NCBI RefSeq assembly: GCF_003259335.1
Contig: NZ_QLLL01000001.1
Coordinates: 1-64,000 of the forward strand
Direction of reading: 5' to 3'
DNA: 64,000 bases
Source: Chitinophaga skermanii
GTDB taxonomy: Bacteria; Bacteroidota; Bacteroidia; Chitinophagales; Chitinophagaceae
Positions 51,319 through 60,398 of the stretch are shown in pieces. Position 1 is the first letter of the stretch; each line of letters begins with the position of its first letter. The notes beneath the pieces were generated by a model. It was not told where the DNA came from, did not search any database, and saw only the letters and a program-made list of their open reading frames with translations. Position numbers and translations under genes: made by a program.

Positions 51319-53670
51319 ATGAATACAAATTACCTCAACGAACTGAATGAACGTCAACGGGAAGCCGTTAGTCATATTAACGGTCCGTTAATGATTGTTG
51401 CCGGTGCTGGGTCAGGTAAAACAAAGGTATTAACTACCCGCATTGCCCATTTGATGAGAAATGGTGTAGATGCTTTTAATATTCTAGCGTTGACGTTTAC
51501 CAATAAAGCGGCACGCGAAATGAAGGAACGTATAGAGCGAATTTTAGGCGGTCACGAGGCGAGGAATTTGTACATCGGTACTTTCCACTCGGTATTTGCT
51601 AGGATTTTACGTTCAGAAGCACACAAAGTGGGGTATCCCAACGACTTCACTATTTACGATGCCGATGATGCAAAGAGTGTAGTGAAAACCGTAATTAACG
51701 AATTAAATCTCGACGATAAACACTATAAACCCAATCTCGTTTATAACCGTATTTCTGCGGCGAAAAACAGTTTGATGAGCCCTAGTGAATATCAACACGA
51801 TTACTATATTCAGCAGGAAGATATGCGTGCCAATAGGCCCATGATTGGTAAAATCTACGATCTCTACGCTAAACGTTGTTATAAAAACGGCGCGATGGAT
51901 TTCGATGATTTGTTGTACGTATTTTATCACTTGTTGAAGAATGTGCCGGAAGTGCTAAGTAAATACCAACACAAGTTCCGTTACATCATGATTGATGAGT
52001 ACCAGGATACCAACCCAGCCCAGTACGAAATCATTAAATTATTGGGTGCTGTTCATGAAAACATAGCAGTGGTAGGTGACGATGCGCAAAGTATCTACTC
52101 CTTCCGCGGTGCCACTATTCAAAACATTCTCCAATTCGAAAAGGATTATGATGGTGTGAAGGTGGTGAAGCTGGAACAGAACTACCGTTGTACTAAATCT
52201 ATCCTGGATGTGGCCAACCAAGTAATCAAAAACAACAAAGGCCAGATCGAAAAGGAATTGTGGACAGATAACGATGAAGGAGAAAAAATTCGCCTTGTAC
52301 GTACCACCACCGATAACGAAGAAGGTAAATTCGTAGCAGATACCATTGCTGAACAAAAGCTTCGTAACCACTACGAAAATCGCGACTTTGTTATTCTATA
52401 CAGAACCAACGCGCAGAGCCGTTCCTTCGAGGAAAGCTTACGCAGAATGAATATCCCTTACAGGATTTTCGGTGGTTTATCGTTCTACCAACGTAAAGAA
52501 ATCAAGGATTTCGTAGCATACTTGCGCGTAATCATCAATACCCGCGACGAAGAAGCGTTAAAGAGAATCATCAACTACCCTGCCCGCGGTATCGGTAAAA
52601 CAACCCTCGATAAAGTTACGCTCATTGCCAATGAACAGGATATTACCTTCTGGCAAGTGTTAACAAGTGCAGCTTCTTTTGGGTTTAAATCCGGTACCTT
52701 AGAAGCGATTGACGGGTTTGTAACGATGATTCAAAGTTTCCAATCCCAACTCGCTAAAAGTAACGCGTACGACGTAGCCGTACAAGTAGGTAAATCAACG
52801 AACATCGTAAAAGAACTGTTCAACGATAAAACTACCGAAGGCTTAGCCCGCTACGAAAACGTACAAGAGTTATTGAACTCTATTAAAGAATTCACCGAAA
52901 CGCCTACGGAAGATGGTGAATTACTGGAGAAATCTTTAGGTAGCTACTTGCAACAAATTACCCTCCTCACCGATGCCGATCAAGGTACAGATGAGAATAG
53001 CGACGTGGTGAAACTTATGACTATCCACGCAGCGAAAGGGTTGGAATTCCCAGTTGTATTTAGCGTTGGTTTAGAAGAAACCTTGTTCCCGAACAATATG
53101 GCCATCAATTCCCGAGAAGAATTGGAAGAAGAACGCCGTTTGTTCTACGTAGCCATCACGCGTGCGAAGAGTAAATTGTGGGTAACGTACGCGAACAGCC
53201 GCTACCGCTTTGGTAACCTCGTGCAAAATGAACCCAGTCGCTTTATCGATGAGATTCCTGAAAAGCACGTCGACAGAAGCTATGCGGGTGGTGGTGTAAG
53301 GAACATGGGTAGCAGCTCGCCAAGCTGGGGCGGAATTGGCAGTGCAGCAAGAGGAGGTAACAATATGTTTGATACCATGAAGAAGAAAACCCCGGGCAGC
53401 CCAACACCTAGTTCGTCTTCTACAGCGCGCCCTATGCCAAAACCGGCTGCGGCATCGTCGAACCATACGCCTTCGGCGAACTTTACACCCGATGATCCGA
53501 ATACAATGGAAGTAGGGATGCAAGTAGAACACCAGAAGTTCGGGTTTGGTACCATTACCCAATTGGAAGGAGCAGCTAACAACAGGATCGCAACTGTGAA
53601 CTTCCCGAAAGGAGGTGGCGACAAGAAGATCATGTTGAACTATGCGAAATTGATGATCATCAACAAATAA
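51319..53670 (+). CDS. UvrD/PcrA-type superfamily 1 DNA helicase
   Basis: 783 aa. All helicase motifs are visible: Q motif LNERQREAVSH, I GAGSGKTKV, Ia LTFTNKAAREM, II DEYQDTNPAQY, III GDDAQSIYSFRGA, IV VKLEQNYRC, V MTIHAAKGLEFPVVF and VI YVAITRAKSKLWVTYA. The C-terminal 115 residues are a Gly/Ser/Pro linker followed by a Tudor/KOW-like end (GMQVEHQKFGFGTITQLEG) seen in PcrA-type helicases. It unwinds DNA in repair and replication-conflict processing. Confidence 0.95.
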   Translation: MNTNYLNELNERQREAVSHINGPLMIVAGAGSGKTKVLTTRIAHLMRNGVDAFNILALTFTNKAAREMKERIERILGGHEARNLYIGTFHSVFARILRSEAHKVGYPNDFTIYDADDAKSVVKTVINELNLDDKHYKPNLVYNRISAAKNSLMSPSEYQHDYYIQQEDMRANRPMIGKIYDLYAKRCYKNGAMDFDDLLYVFYHLLKNVPEVLSKYQHKFRYIMIDEYQDTNPAQYEIIKLLGAVHENIAVVGDDAQSIYSFRGATIQNILQFEKDYDGVKVVKLEQNYRCTKSILDVANQVIKNNKGQIEKELWTDNDEGEKIRLVRTTTDNEEGKFVADTIAEQKLRNHYENRDFVILYRTNAQSRSFEESLRRMNIPYRIFGGLSFYQRKEIKDFVAYLRVIINTRDEEALKRIINYPARGIGKTTLDKVTLIANEQDITFWQVLTSAASFGFKSGTLEAIDGFVTMIQSFQSQLAKSNAYDVAVQVGKSTNIVKELFNDKTTEGLARYENVQELLNSIKEFTETPTEDGELLEKSLGSYLQQITLLTDADQGTDENSDVVKLMTIHAAKGLEFPVVFSVGLEETLFPNNMAINSREELEEERRLFYVAITRAKSKLWVTYANSRYRFGNLVQNEPSRFIDEIPEKHVDRSYAGGGVRNMGSSSPSWGGIGSAARGGNNMFDTMKKKTPGSPTPSSSSTARPMPKPAAASSNHTPSANFTPDDPNTMEVGMQVEHQKFGFGTITQLEGAANNRIATVNFPKGGGDKKIMLNYAKLMIINK

Positions 53671-53677
53671 ATTCAAC

Positions 53678-53716
53678 TGGCCATCATAGCTTATACAGCA
53701 ATGATGGCCATTTTTA
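53678..53716 (+). terminator. Terminator between uvrD and recX
   Basis: 10-bp stem TGGCCATCAT/ATGATGGCCA followed by T5. Confidence 0.75.
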
Positions 53717-53738
53717 TGCCCGCGAAGAAAGGAAAACC

Positions 53739-54200
53739 ATGAATGAAGTAGCTTTCAATAAACTCAAGCACTTTTGTGCTTACCAGGAAAGATGTCATAA
53801 AGAAGTACGCGATAAATGCTACGAGCTGGGCGTTCACCGCGACGAGGCCGAGCAAATGATCGTGTTATTGGTAGAAGAGAATTATTTAAATGAAGAACGT
53901 TTTGCAAAAGCCTTTGCGGGTGGCAAGTTTAGAATGAAGCATTGGGGCCGAAACCGTATTACCATGGAACTGAAGCGGCGCGATATTTCGGCTTATTGTA
54001 TTAAAGTGGCCATGAAAGAAATTGATGCCGACGACTATTACAAAGCTTTACTGAAAGAAGCCGGTAAGAAATACCACAGTTTAGAGAAAATCCAAGGTTA
54101 CCAACGAACCTACAAAACCATGCAATACCTCATGCAACGAGGTTTCGAACAAGACCTTTCCAAGATGGCTATTGAAGAAATCGCAAATAGTGCCGAATAA
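53739..54200 (+). CDS. recX: RecX family regulatory protein
   Basis: 153 aa, the usual length. Three-helix repeats: KLKHFCAYQERCHKEVRDKC, LLVEENYLNEERFAKAFAGGKF and the motif MKHWGRNRITMELKRRDIS. RecX binds the RecA filament and blocks strand exchange. recA is not adjacent; the neighbour upstream is uvrD, and a terminator separates them. Confidence 0.9.
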   Translation: MNEVAFNKLKHFCAYQERCHKEVRDKCYELGVHRDEAEQMIVLLVEENYLNEERFAKAFAGGKFRMKHWGRNRITMELKRRDISAYCIKVAMKEIDADDYYKALLKEAGKKYHSLEKIQGYQRTYKTMQYLMQRGFEQDLSKMAIEEIANSAE

Positions 54201-54238
54201 TCGAGGAATAATTGAAAAATTTCTAAAGCGGTAGATTG

Positions 54239-54246
54239 TAATTTTG
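54239..54246 (+). promoter_or_regulatory. -7 element of the nitrilase gene
   Basis: TAATTTTG, an exact TAnnTTTG match, 36 bp before the ATG. Confidence 0.5.
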
Positions 54247-54282
54247 AGAGAGTTTTTAAAAAGGCTTTTTTAATTCGCCCAT

Positions 54283-55074
54283 ATGAGTGATTTAACCGTT
54301 ACCCTTATCCAAGCCAATTTGCATTGGGAAGATAAGGCGGCCAACTTGGCCATGTTTGATGCAAAGATCGACGCCATTCAAGGTCGTACAGAGATAGTGA
54401 TTCTTCCAGAAATGTTCAGCACAGGTTTCAGTATGCAACCCGAAAAGCTGGCCGAAACAATGGAAGGCGAAACGGTTAATTGGATGAAGAAGAAGAGCCG
54501 CGAAAAAAACATCATCCTTGCCGGTAGCGTTATTATCGAAGAAGATGGCCATTTCTACAACCGCTTCATCTGGATGCAACCTAACGGTGTGTACGGTAAA
54601 TATGATAAACGTCACCTCTTCGGCTTCGCCGGTGAACATAACCATTACGAACCAGGCGATCAACGCCTAATTGCACAAGTAAAAGGCTGGAAAATATGCG
54701 TAGCTGTTTGTTACGACCTCCGTTTCCCTGTGTGGGCGCGTAACCAAGTAGCGGCCGATGGTACAGCTGCTTACGATTTGTACATCAACGTGGCCAACTG
54801 GCCAGAACGCAGAAATACTGCTTGGAGAACCTTATTACAAGCACGTGCCATCGAGAACCAATGTTATGTAGTAGGAGTTAACCGCGTGGGAAATGATGGT
54901 AACAACATTTATCATAGCGGCGATAGTAGTATTATCGATGCTTTGGGTGAAATTATCTACCATAAAGCACACGATGAAGACGTTTTCACCTATACCTTAA
55001 CAAAAGCACCTTTGGAAGAAATCCGTAGCAAGATACCATTCCTCAAAGATGCCGATCGCTTCACGATCCTCTAA
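54283..55074 (+). CDS. Nitrilase-superfamily amidohydrolase (omega-amidase type)
   Basis: 263 aa. The Glu-Lys-Cys triad is clear: Glu43 in LPEMFSTGFS, Lys109 in YDKRHLFGF and Cys143 in AVCYDLRFPVW. The motif RHLFGFAGEH and the short length match YafV/NIT2-like omega-amidases, which hydrolyse alpha-ketoglutaramate or ketosuccinamate to salvage transamination by-products. Substrate is inferred from the subfamily. Followed after 48 bp by nagA in the same direction. Confidence 0.9.
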   Translation: MSDLTVTLIQANLHWEDKAANLAMFDAKIDAIQGRTEIVILPEMFSTGFSMQPEKLAETMEGETVNWMKKKSREKNIILAGSVIIEEDGHFYNRFIWMQPNGVYGKYDKRHLFGFAGEHNHYEPGDQRLIAQVKGWKICVAVCYDLRFPVWARNQVAADGTAAYDLYINVANWPERRNTAWRTLLQARAIENQCYVVGVNRVGNDGNNIYHSGDSSIIDALGEIIYHKAHDEDVFTYTLTKAPLEEIRSKIPFLKDADRFTIL

Positions 55075-55122
55075 TCTTTCTTATAGAATAGGCTTTTTCA
55101 CACCAAACAATACCTTACCAGC

Positions 55123-56244
55123 ATGAAAACGGCGTACAAAAACATGCAGCTTTCTTACCAAGATAGATGGCGCAACGACCTAAGCATTTTATGTGAAAAC
55201 GGAAAAGTTGCAGGCGTAGTGCAGCATCATGATATCCCAGGAGGCTACGAACAAGTGGATGTAAATGGTAAGTATTTGTCGACCGCGCTCATCGACCTCC
55301 AAATTTATGGTGGTAGTGGGAAAGTATTTCTTAAAGAGCCTACAGTAGAAGCTATAGCAGCTACTTATAAATATTGTTTATCCGGTGGTGCAGCGCATTT
55401 TATGATTACGCTGCCTACCATTGGATTCGACATTATCGATCGGGCAATTGAAGCGGTGCATGCTTATTGGCAACAAGGTGGTAAAGGCTTATTGGGTTTA
55501 CACCTAGAAGGCCCATTTATTAACGCCGAGAAAAAAGGTGCACACCTCGCTCATTACATTACCCTACCTACATTAGAACAAGTACAAGCCCTTTTGGCAA
55601 AAGCCAATGGTGCTGTGAAAATGATGACCGTAGCGCCTGAGAAAGTGACTGTAGAAATTGTACAGGCACTAGAAGCGGCAGGGGTATTAGTATCGGCCGG
55701 TCATAGTAATGCCACTTACGATGTAGCGACCAAGATGTTCAACGACGCCGGTATTCCTGCGGCTACGCATTTATTCAATGCGATGAGTCCTTTAGAAAGC
55801 CGCGCACCTGGTATTGTAGGGGCTATTTACGACCACGATACAATTTGTAGTAGCGTGGTGGCCGATGGTGTACATGTTAGTTTTGATGCGATCAGGATTT
55901 CCAAGAAAATTATGGGTCCTCGCCTATTCTTAATTACCGATGCGGTAGATGTGAATGAAAGCGGTGACTATATTTATCTTAGGCAAGCAGATCGATTTGT
56001 AACAGAGAAAGGTATACTAGCCGGTTCTTGCTTAACGATGTTACAGGCGGTAAAAAATTGTGTAGAGAAAGTGGGCATCCCAGCGCACGAAGCCTTACGC
56101 ATGGGCAGCACCTACCCTGCTAAGTTGGCACAAAAAGAAGCTTCACTGGGCACATTACATATTGGAGCCGATGCAACATTCGTGTTGTTTGATGAGCAAT
56201 TCCAGCCGCAAGGCATGATCATCGAAGGAGAGTTGAAAGACTAG
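55123..56244 (+). CDS. nagA: N-acetylglucosamine-6-phosphate deacetylase
   Basis: 373 aa. Amidohydrolase fold; HLEGPFINAEKKGAH contains the metal-ligand Glu, then SAGHSNATYD, ATHLFNAMSPLESR (metal His and substrate loop) and LITDAVD with the catalytic Asp. It deacetylates GlcNAc-6-P to glucosamine-6-P in amino-sugar recycling. No nagB or transporter is adjacent. Followed by the GT39 gene after 35 bp. Confidence 0.93.
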   Translation: MKTAYKNMQLSYQDRWRNDLSILCENGKVAGVVQHHDIPGGYEQVDVNGKYLSTALIDLQIYGGSGKVFLKEPTVEAIAATYKYCLSGGAAHFMITLPTIGFDIIDRAIEAVHAYWQQGGKGLLGLHLEGPFINAEKKGAHLAHYITLPTLEQVQALLAKANGAVKMMTVAPEKVTVEIVQALEAAGVLVSAGHSNATYDVATKMFNDAGIPAATHLFNAMSPLESRAPGIVGAIYDHDTICSSVVADGVHVSFDAIRISKKIMGPRLFLITDAVDVNESGDYIYLRQADRFVTEKGILAGSCLTMLQAVKNCVEKVGIPAHEALRMGSTYPAKLAQKEASLGTLHIGADATFVLFDEQFQPQGMIIEGELKD

Positions 56245-56279
56245 TACAACATGGAATGTTTTGCTACCTTCGCAACACT

Positions 56280-58046
56280 ATGAATGATATTGTAAGATTT
56301 TTCAAGAAGGACCAATATAAGAACCTTTTTTTCCTTGCATGGGCCGTATTGGGCATATTACAAGCCTGTTTTACCGAGCTGATGGACGATGAGGCCTATT
56401 ACTGGGTATATTCACAGCATTTAGATTGGGGCTATTTCGATCATCCACCCATGATTGCTGTGCTCATCAAAATTGGCTATTCCCTATTCCATAATGAACT
56501 AGGAGTTCGTTTAATGATGGTATTGTTGAACGTTGGTACCTTGGTATTACTGGATAAACTCATTCCCACAAAGAATAATAAAGTACTTTATTTAATACTC
56601 GGCGCGATGGGTGCCATGCAATTGGGCGGTATGTTAGCCGTTCCGGATTTGCCGCTCATTTTCTTCGCTACGTTGTATTTCTATGCTTATAAGAAGTTCT
56701 TATCATCCCAAGACTGGAAACATACCATTTTCCTCGCCATTACCATGGCGCTGATGTTCTACAGCAAATACCATGGTGTATTGCTTGTATTCTTCACCTT
56801 GGTAAGTAACTTCTCGTTGTTGAAAGTACGCCAATACTACATGGCTGTACTGATTACAACACTTCTCTTCTTGCCACATATTTACTGGCAATACGCGCAT
56901 CATTTCCCTTCATTACAATATCACCTCGTAGAAAGAAATGCATCGGCATATAAGCTGAACTTCTCCTTGGATTATATAGCAGGACAAGTGTTGATGTTCG
57001 GTCCTTTAGTGGGTTGGTTGCTATTGTATTATGGCTTCCGCTGCCCGATCCAAAATGCATTCGAACGTGCAATGAAGTTCTCGCTTATCGGGGTGCTGGT
57101 GTTTTTCTTAATCAGCACATTTAAAGGTCGTGTTGAAGCTAACTGGACGGTGATGGTATTTACGCCGCTTGTTGTGCTTGCGCACCAAGCTATTGTACGT
57201 TTGAATTACTCATTGAAACCATTGTTATACACGCTGCCGGTAACCTTGTTGTTAGTAATCATTGTACGTGTGTATATGATGTGGGACTTTGTACCGAATT
57301 TACGTGTACGTCCTGAATTGCACCATAACCACGAGTGGACAAGCGCTATTAAAAAAGTAGCGGGCGATAAACCGGTAGTGTTCTTCAATACCTACCAATC
57401 CCCTTCCAAATACATGTTCTATACGGGCGAGAAAGCTTATAGTTTAAACTCGGTATACAGCAGGAGAAGCCAGTATAACTATTGGCATATGGAGGAAGAT
57501 GATTTATGGGGGAAAGATGTGTTAATGGCTTCTCGTAATATATACGACTTTATGGTAAGGGATTCCATTATGGGACCTGGTGAAACCATATTCGATCGGC
57601 CCGTGGTATTAAAAACCATCGATCATAAACCAGATTCTATTCCATCCCAAGAGAAAGGTAAATACTGGTATGTCAAGCATCAAAATCCATATTATTCCTA
57701 CAGTCTTATTCAATTCGATTCCAATACGAAAGAGTTTTATGGGCAACAAAACGAGATTGTAAATATGCGAGCGAAAGTATTGAATGGTTACAAAAAACCG
57801 GTACAATACGATCCAAATGATACCGTGTATGTTGCTTTTTCGTTCGCAGACCGAACCGGTCGCCCAGTGAACTTAAAAACAACCATCACTTTGCAAGAGG
57901 CATTAACGAAAGATTCGATCGATATCCCCCTTCGTTTTCCACATGTAATTGGTAGATATAAGGTAAAAATGACCCTTCTTCCGAAGCATGCCGACATGCC
58001 GCCAACGCATAATTCGCAATATTTCTATTTCAACGTTATTCAGTAA
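56280..58046 (+). CDS. GT39-family (ArnT-like) membrane glycosyltransferase
   Basis: 588 aa. N-terminal integral membrane part with about nine helices to residue 350 and a soluble C-terminal half. The acidic catalytic pair of the dolichyl-phosphate-mannosyltransferase fold sits in the first periplasmic loop (TELMDDEAYYWVYSQHLDWGYF), followed by DHPPMIA. Members transfer sugars from polyprenyl-phosphate donors to lipid A, proteins or glycans; the acceptor is unknown. The ATG at 56280 is preferred to 56256. A TACCTTCG box lies about 8 bp before the ATG, one mismatch from a -7 element. Confidence 0.88.
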   Translation: MNDIVRFFKKDQYKNLFFLAWAVLGILQACFTELMDDEAYYWVYSQHLDWGYFDHPPMIAVLIKIGYSLFHNELGVRLMMVLLNVGTLVLLDKLIPTKNNKVLYLILGAMGAMQLGGMLAVPDLPLIFFATLYFYAYKKFLSSQDWKHTIFLAITMALMFYSKYHGVLLVFFTLVSNFSLLKVRQYYMAVLITTLLFLPHIYWQYAHHFPSLQYHLVERNASAYKLNFSLDYIAGQVLMFGPLVGWLLLYYGFRCPIQNAFERAMKFSLIGVLVFFLISTFKGRVEANWTVMVFTPLVVLAHQAIVRLNYSLKPLLYTLPVTLLLVIIVRVYMMWDFVPNLRVRPELHHNHEWTSAIKKVAGDKPVVFFNTYQSPSKYMFYTGEKAYSLNSVYSRRSQYNYWHMEEDDLWGKDVLMASRNIYDFMVRDSIMGPGETIFDRPVVLKTIDHKPDSIPSQEKGKYWYVKHQNPYYSYSLIQFDSNTKEFYGQQNEIVNMRAKVLNGYKKPVQYDPNDTVYVAFSFADRTGRPVNLKTTITLQEALTKDSIDIPLRFPHVIGRYKVKMTLLPKHADMPPTHNSQYFYFNVIQ

Positions 58047-58109
58047 GCATTTGATACTGAATGTGTTGAAAGGGTAAAATAGCTGAAACCCTTGCTGGCA
58101 TTGAGTGAG

Positions 58110-58218
58110 GATAGGCTTTAGATAGGCTCGAGATAGGCTTTAGATAGGGTAAGGATAGGCAAAAGATAGGCTAGGGATAGGGTGAGGATAGGCTTTTGTG
58201 CTAAAAAGATAGGCTTTT
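58110..58218. repeat. Array of 11-bp units, GATAGG[C/G]NNNN
   Basis: GATAGGCTTTA, GATAGGCTCGA, GATAGGCTTTA, GATAGGGTAAG, GATAGGCAAAA, GATAGGCTAGG, GATAGGGTGAG, GATAGGCTTTT, a 10-bp break, then GATAGGCTTTT. The first eight are exactly 11 bp apart. It is the reverse complement of the unit at 345-421 (TAAAGCCTATC occurs there). Placed between the convergent GT39 and thiL genes, upstream of a bidirectional terminator. Confidence 0.92.
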
Positions 58219-58295
58219 GGCTAGTTTGGGCTATATAACCGAAGCTACAAGTTATAGATATGGGCATGTTAGGGTAATACCCAGGTGCTAAAAAT

Positions 58296-58334
58296 AAAAG
58301 CGGTCGTCTCTACTGTAGAGGCGACCGCTTTTTT
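58296..58334. terminator. Bidirectional terminator between GT39 and thiL
   Basis: Long stem AAAAGCGGTCGTCTCTAC with GTAGAGGCGACCGCTTTT and T6. Confidence 0.85.
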
Positions 58335-58349
58335 ATGCTTAAAGCGAGT

Positions 58350-59381
58350 TTATTGTTTGAAAGCATTCCAGCCTTGGGCTTGTAACTTGTGTTTATTGCC
58401 TTGCTTGGTAATGATGTGTGTACCTTCCGAAATATCGGTCATGTATCCAATTACGCTAATTTCTTCCGACGCGGTGATCTTGTCGTAATCTTCTTGTTTG
58501 ATGGTGAAGAGCAATTCATAGTCTTCGCCACCGCTAAGTGCGCAAGCGGTTGGGTCGAGGCCGAATTTGAACGCTGCTTCGCGGGCTTTTTCTGCGATAG
58601 GGATTTTCTCTTCGTAGATGACGCAACCCAAGTTGCTTTGCTTACAAATATGGATCGCTTCGGAGCTTAAGCCATCGCTTACGTCCATCATGGATGTAGG
58701 CGTAATTTTATGGTGTAATAAGAAACCAAGGATATCGTGGCGCGCTTCTGGTTTCAGTTGGCGGCCGATGATGTAGGTTTCTTCTTCTAGGTCGGGCTGA
58801 ATATTAGGGTTTTCGAGGTAGATTTGTTTCTCTCTTTCCAAGAGGGTCAATCCCAAGAAAGCGGCCCCTAAATCGCCGGAAACGCATAGCAAATCGCCTT
58901 TTTGAGCGGTAGAACGTTTGATGAACTGCATCGGGGTTACTTCACCGATAGCGGTTACGCTAATAACGAAGCCTTTTTGCGATGAGCTGGTGTCGCCACC
59001 TATCAAGTCTACATTATATTTTTCGCAGGCTGCATATACACCTTCATAAAATTCGTTGAGTGCTTCAACCGATAAGCGGTTCGAGAAAGCAATGCTTACC
59101 GTAATATGTGTTGGGATGGCACCCATAGCATAAATATCGGAGAGGTTGACAACCACAGATTTATAGCCGAGGTGTTTGAGCGGCGTATACATAAAATCGA
59201 AATGGATGCCTTCTACAAGCATGTCGGTACTAATAACGGTTTGTTTACCGAAGTGGTCGATAACAGCGCCGTCGTCGCCTACACCTAAGATAGTGCCGGC
59301 ATTTTGGATTTCTATGTTGCGTGTGAGGTATTCGATTAGGCCAAACTCGCCAAGACTTTCAATTTCCGTTCTTTCCTCCAT
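58350..59381 (-). CDS. thiL: Thiamine-monophosphate kinase
   Basis: 343 aa. ThiL/AIR-synthase fold: GVGDDGAVIDHFGK, DMLVEGIHFDF, VNLSDIYAMGAIPTH, VDLIGGDTSSSQKG, MMDVSDGLSSEAIHI and ALSGGEDYELLFT. It makes thiamine diphosphate by phosphorylating thiamine monophosphate. The gene starts 25 bp after suhB's stop on the same strand, so they are probably an operon. No TPP riboswitch fits in the short gap. Confidence 0.95.
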   Translation of the reverse strand: MEERTEIESLGEFGLIEYLTRNIEIQNAGTILGVGDDGAVIDHFGKQTVISTDMLVEGIHFDFMYTPLKHLGYKSVVVNLSDIYAMGAIPTHITVSIAFSNRLSVEALNEFYEGVYAACEKYNVDLIGGDTSSSQKGFVISVTAIGEVTPMQFIKRSTAQKGDLLCVSGDLGAAFLGLTLLEREKQIYLENPNIQPDLEEETYIIGRQLKPEARHDILGFLLHHKITPTSMMDVSDGLSSEAIHICKQSNLGCVIYEEKIPIAEKAREAAFKFGLDPTACALSGGEDYELLFTIKQEDYDKITASEEISVIGYMTDISEGTHIITKQGNKHKLQAQGWNAFKQ

Positions 59382-59406
59382 AAAATGAGTTGTTGGGTGT
59401 TAAAAA

Positions 59407-60177
59407 TTATTGCTGGTTAATCACTTTGAGCATATCGCTATGGATAGTGCCGTTGGTGGCCAGTAGTTGTTTTTGGTAAACGGAGTATTCCGTACCGCTA
59501 AAATCTGTTACCATACCGCCTGCTTCTTTTACGATTAGGTACCCGGCAGCGGCGTCCCATGCTTGTAGGTTGTGTTCCCAGAAGCCATCGAACCTGCCGC
59601 AAGCAACCCAGCAAAGGTCGAGCGCAGCAGAGCCGAGCCTACGAACGGGGTTACCGTGGTGAATAAAACGTTCAAATACACGAACAGGGTCGTTCGGCAT
59701 GGTTTCCCATTTGTAAGGAAAACCCGTTACTAGGCATGCACTGGCAAGGTCTTGCTTTTTGGATACGTGGATGATTTTATCATTCAACGTAGCGCCAAAA
59801 CCTTTCTGGGCGAAGAAGAATTCGTTCATAAACGGGTTGTAAACTGCACCTAGAATTAGTTCACCATCTTGCTCTACCCCGATAGATACGCAGCAAATTG
59901 GAATGCCGTGTGCGAAGTTTACGGTACCGTCGATGGGGTCGATGATCCATTTTACATTAGAATCCGTTTTAATTTCACCTACTTCTTCGGAAAGGATGAA
60001 ATGACTGGGGTAATCTTCGCGGATCACTTCAATAATAGCAGCTTCGGCCTTTTTATCGGCTTCGGTTACAAGGTTATTGATGGTGTCTTTGCTGGTTACT
60101 TCGAATTCTCCATCGAAATAATGCTGTAAAACCTTAGCGCCCGCCTGTGTAGCTTTCAGTAACGTTTGTTTTAACAT
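59407..60177 (-). CDS. suhB: Inositol monophosphatase family protein
   Basis: 256 aa. Metal-binding motifs of the IMPase family: SEEVGEIK (Glu), WIIDPIDGTVNFAHGIP (DPxDGT) and LQAWDAAAGYLIVKEAG (WD..A). Members hydrolyse inositol-1-phosphate or related phosphates. First gene of a suhB-thiL operon, with the -7 box only 4 bp from its ATG. Confidence 0.92.
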   Translation of the reverse strand: MLKQTLLKATQAGAKVLQHYFDGEFEVTSKDTINNLVTEADKKAEAAIIEVIREDYPSHFILSEEVGEIKTDSNVKWIIDPIDGTVNFAHGIPICCVSIGVEQDGELILGAVYNPFMNEFFFAQKGFGATLNDKIIHVSKKQDLASACLVTGFPYKWETMPNDPVRVFERFIHHGNPVRRLGSAALDLCWVACGRFDGFWEHNLQAWDAAAGYLIVKEAGGMVTDFSGTEYSVYQKQLLATNGTIHSDMLKVINQQ

Positions 60178-60181
60178 GCAG

Positions 60182-60189
60182 CAAAGGTA
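60182..60189 (-). promoter_or_regulatory. -7 element of suhB, near-leaderless
   Basis: TACCTTTG on the minus strand, an exact match, followed by 4 bp and the ATG. Transcription would begin at or next to the start codon. Confidence 0.55.
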
Positions 60190-60366
60190 AATGAAATTCG
60201 GTTTCGTAGCGAGTTAGCTGTAAAGCGGGCGTGGTGGGGAAATGAGGGTTCATTTCTCATCATCATACCCAAACCGCTATATAACCTAAGTAATCGTTAT
60301 GTAACACGTTAATGCGACTTTATATAAGTGGTAGGCAGGAAACCGATTTTATACCTAGATATTGCC

Positions 60367-60374
60367 TATTTTTG
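60367..60374 (+). promoter_or_regulatory. -7 element of the GH3 gene
   Basis: TATTTTTG, an exact TAnnTTTG match, 24 bp before the ATG. Confidence 0.6.
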
Positions 60375-60398
60375 CAACTTAAATAAGGAAAAGAATTA

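Noticed and set aside
53071..53676. Minus-strand 201-aa ORF at the uvrD 3' end
   Set aside because: Antisense shadow of the helicase C-terminus, with Arg- and Cys-rich composition and no family features.
59382..59406. TPP riboswitch upstream of thiL
   Set aside because: Only 25 bp separates thiL from suhB, too little for the aptamer, and no CUGAGA-type motif is visible.
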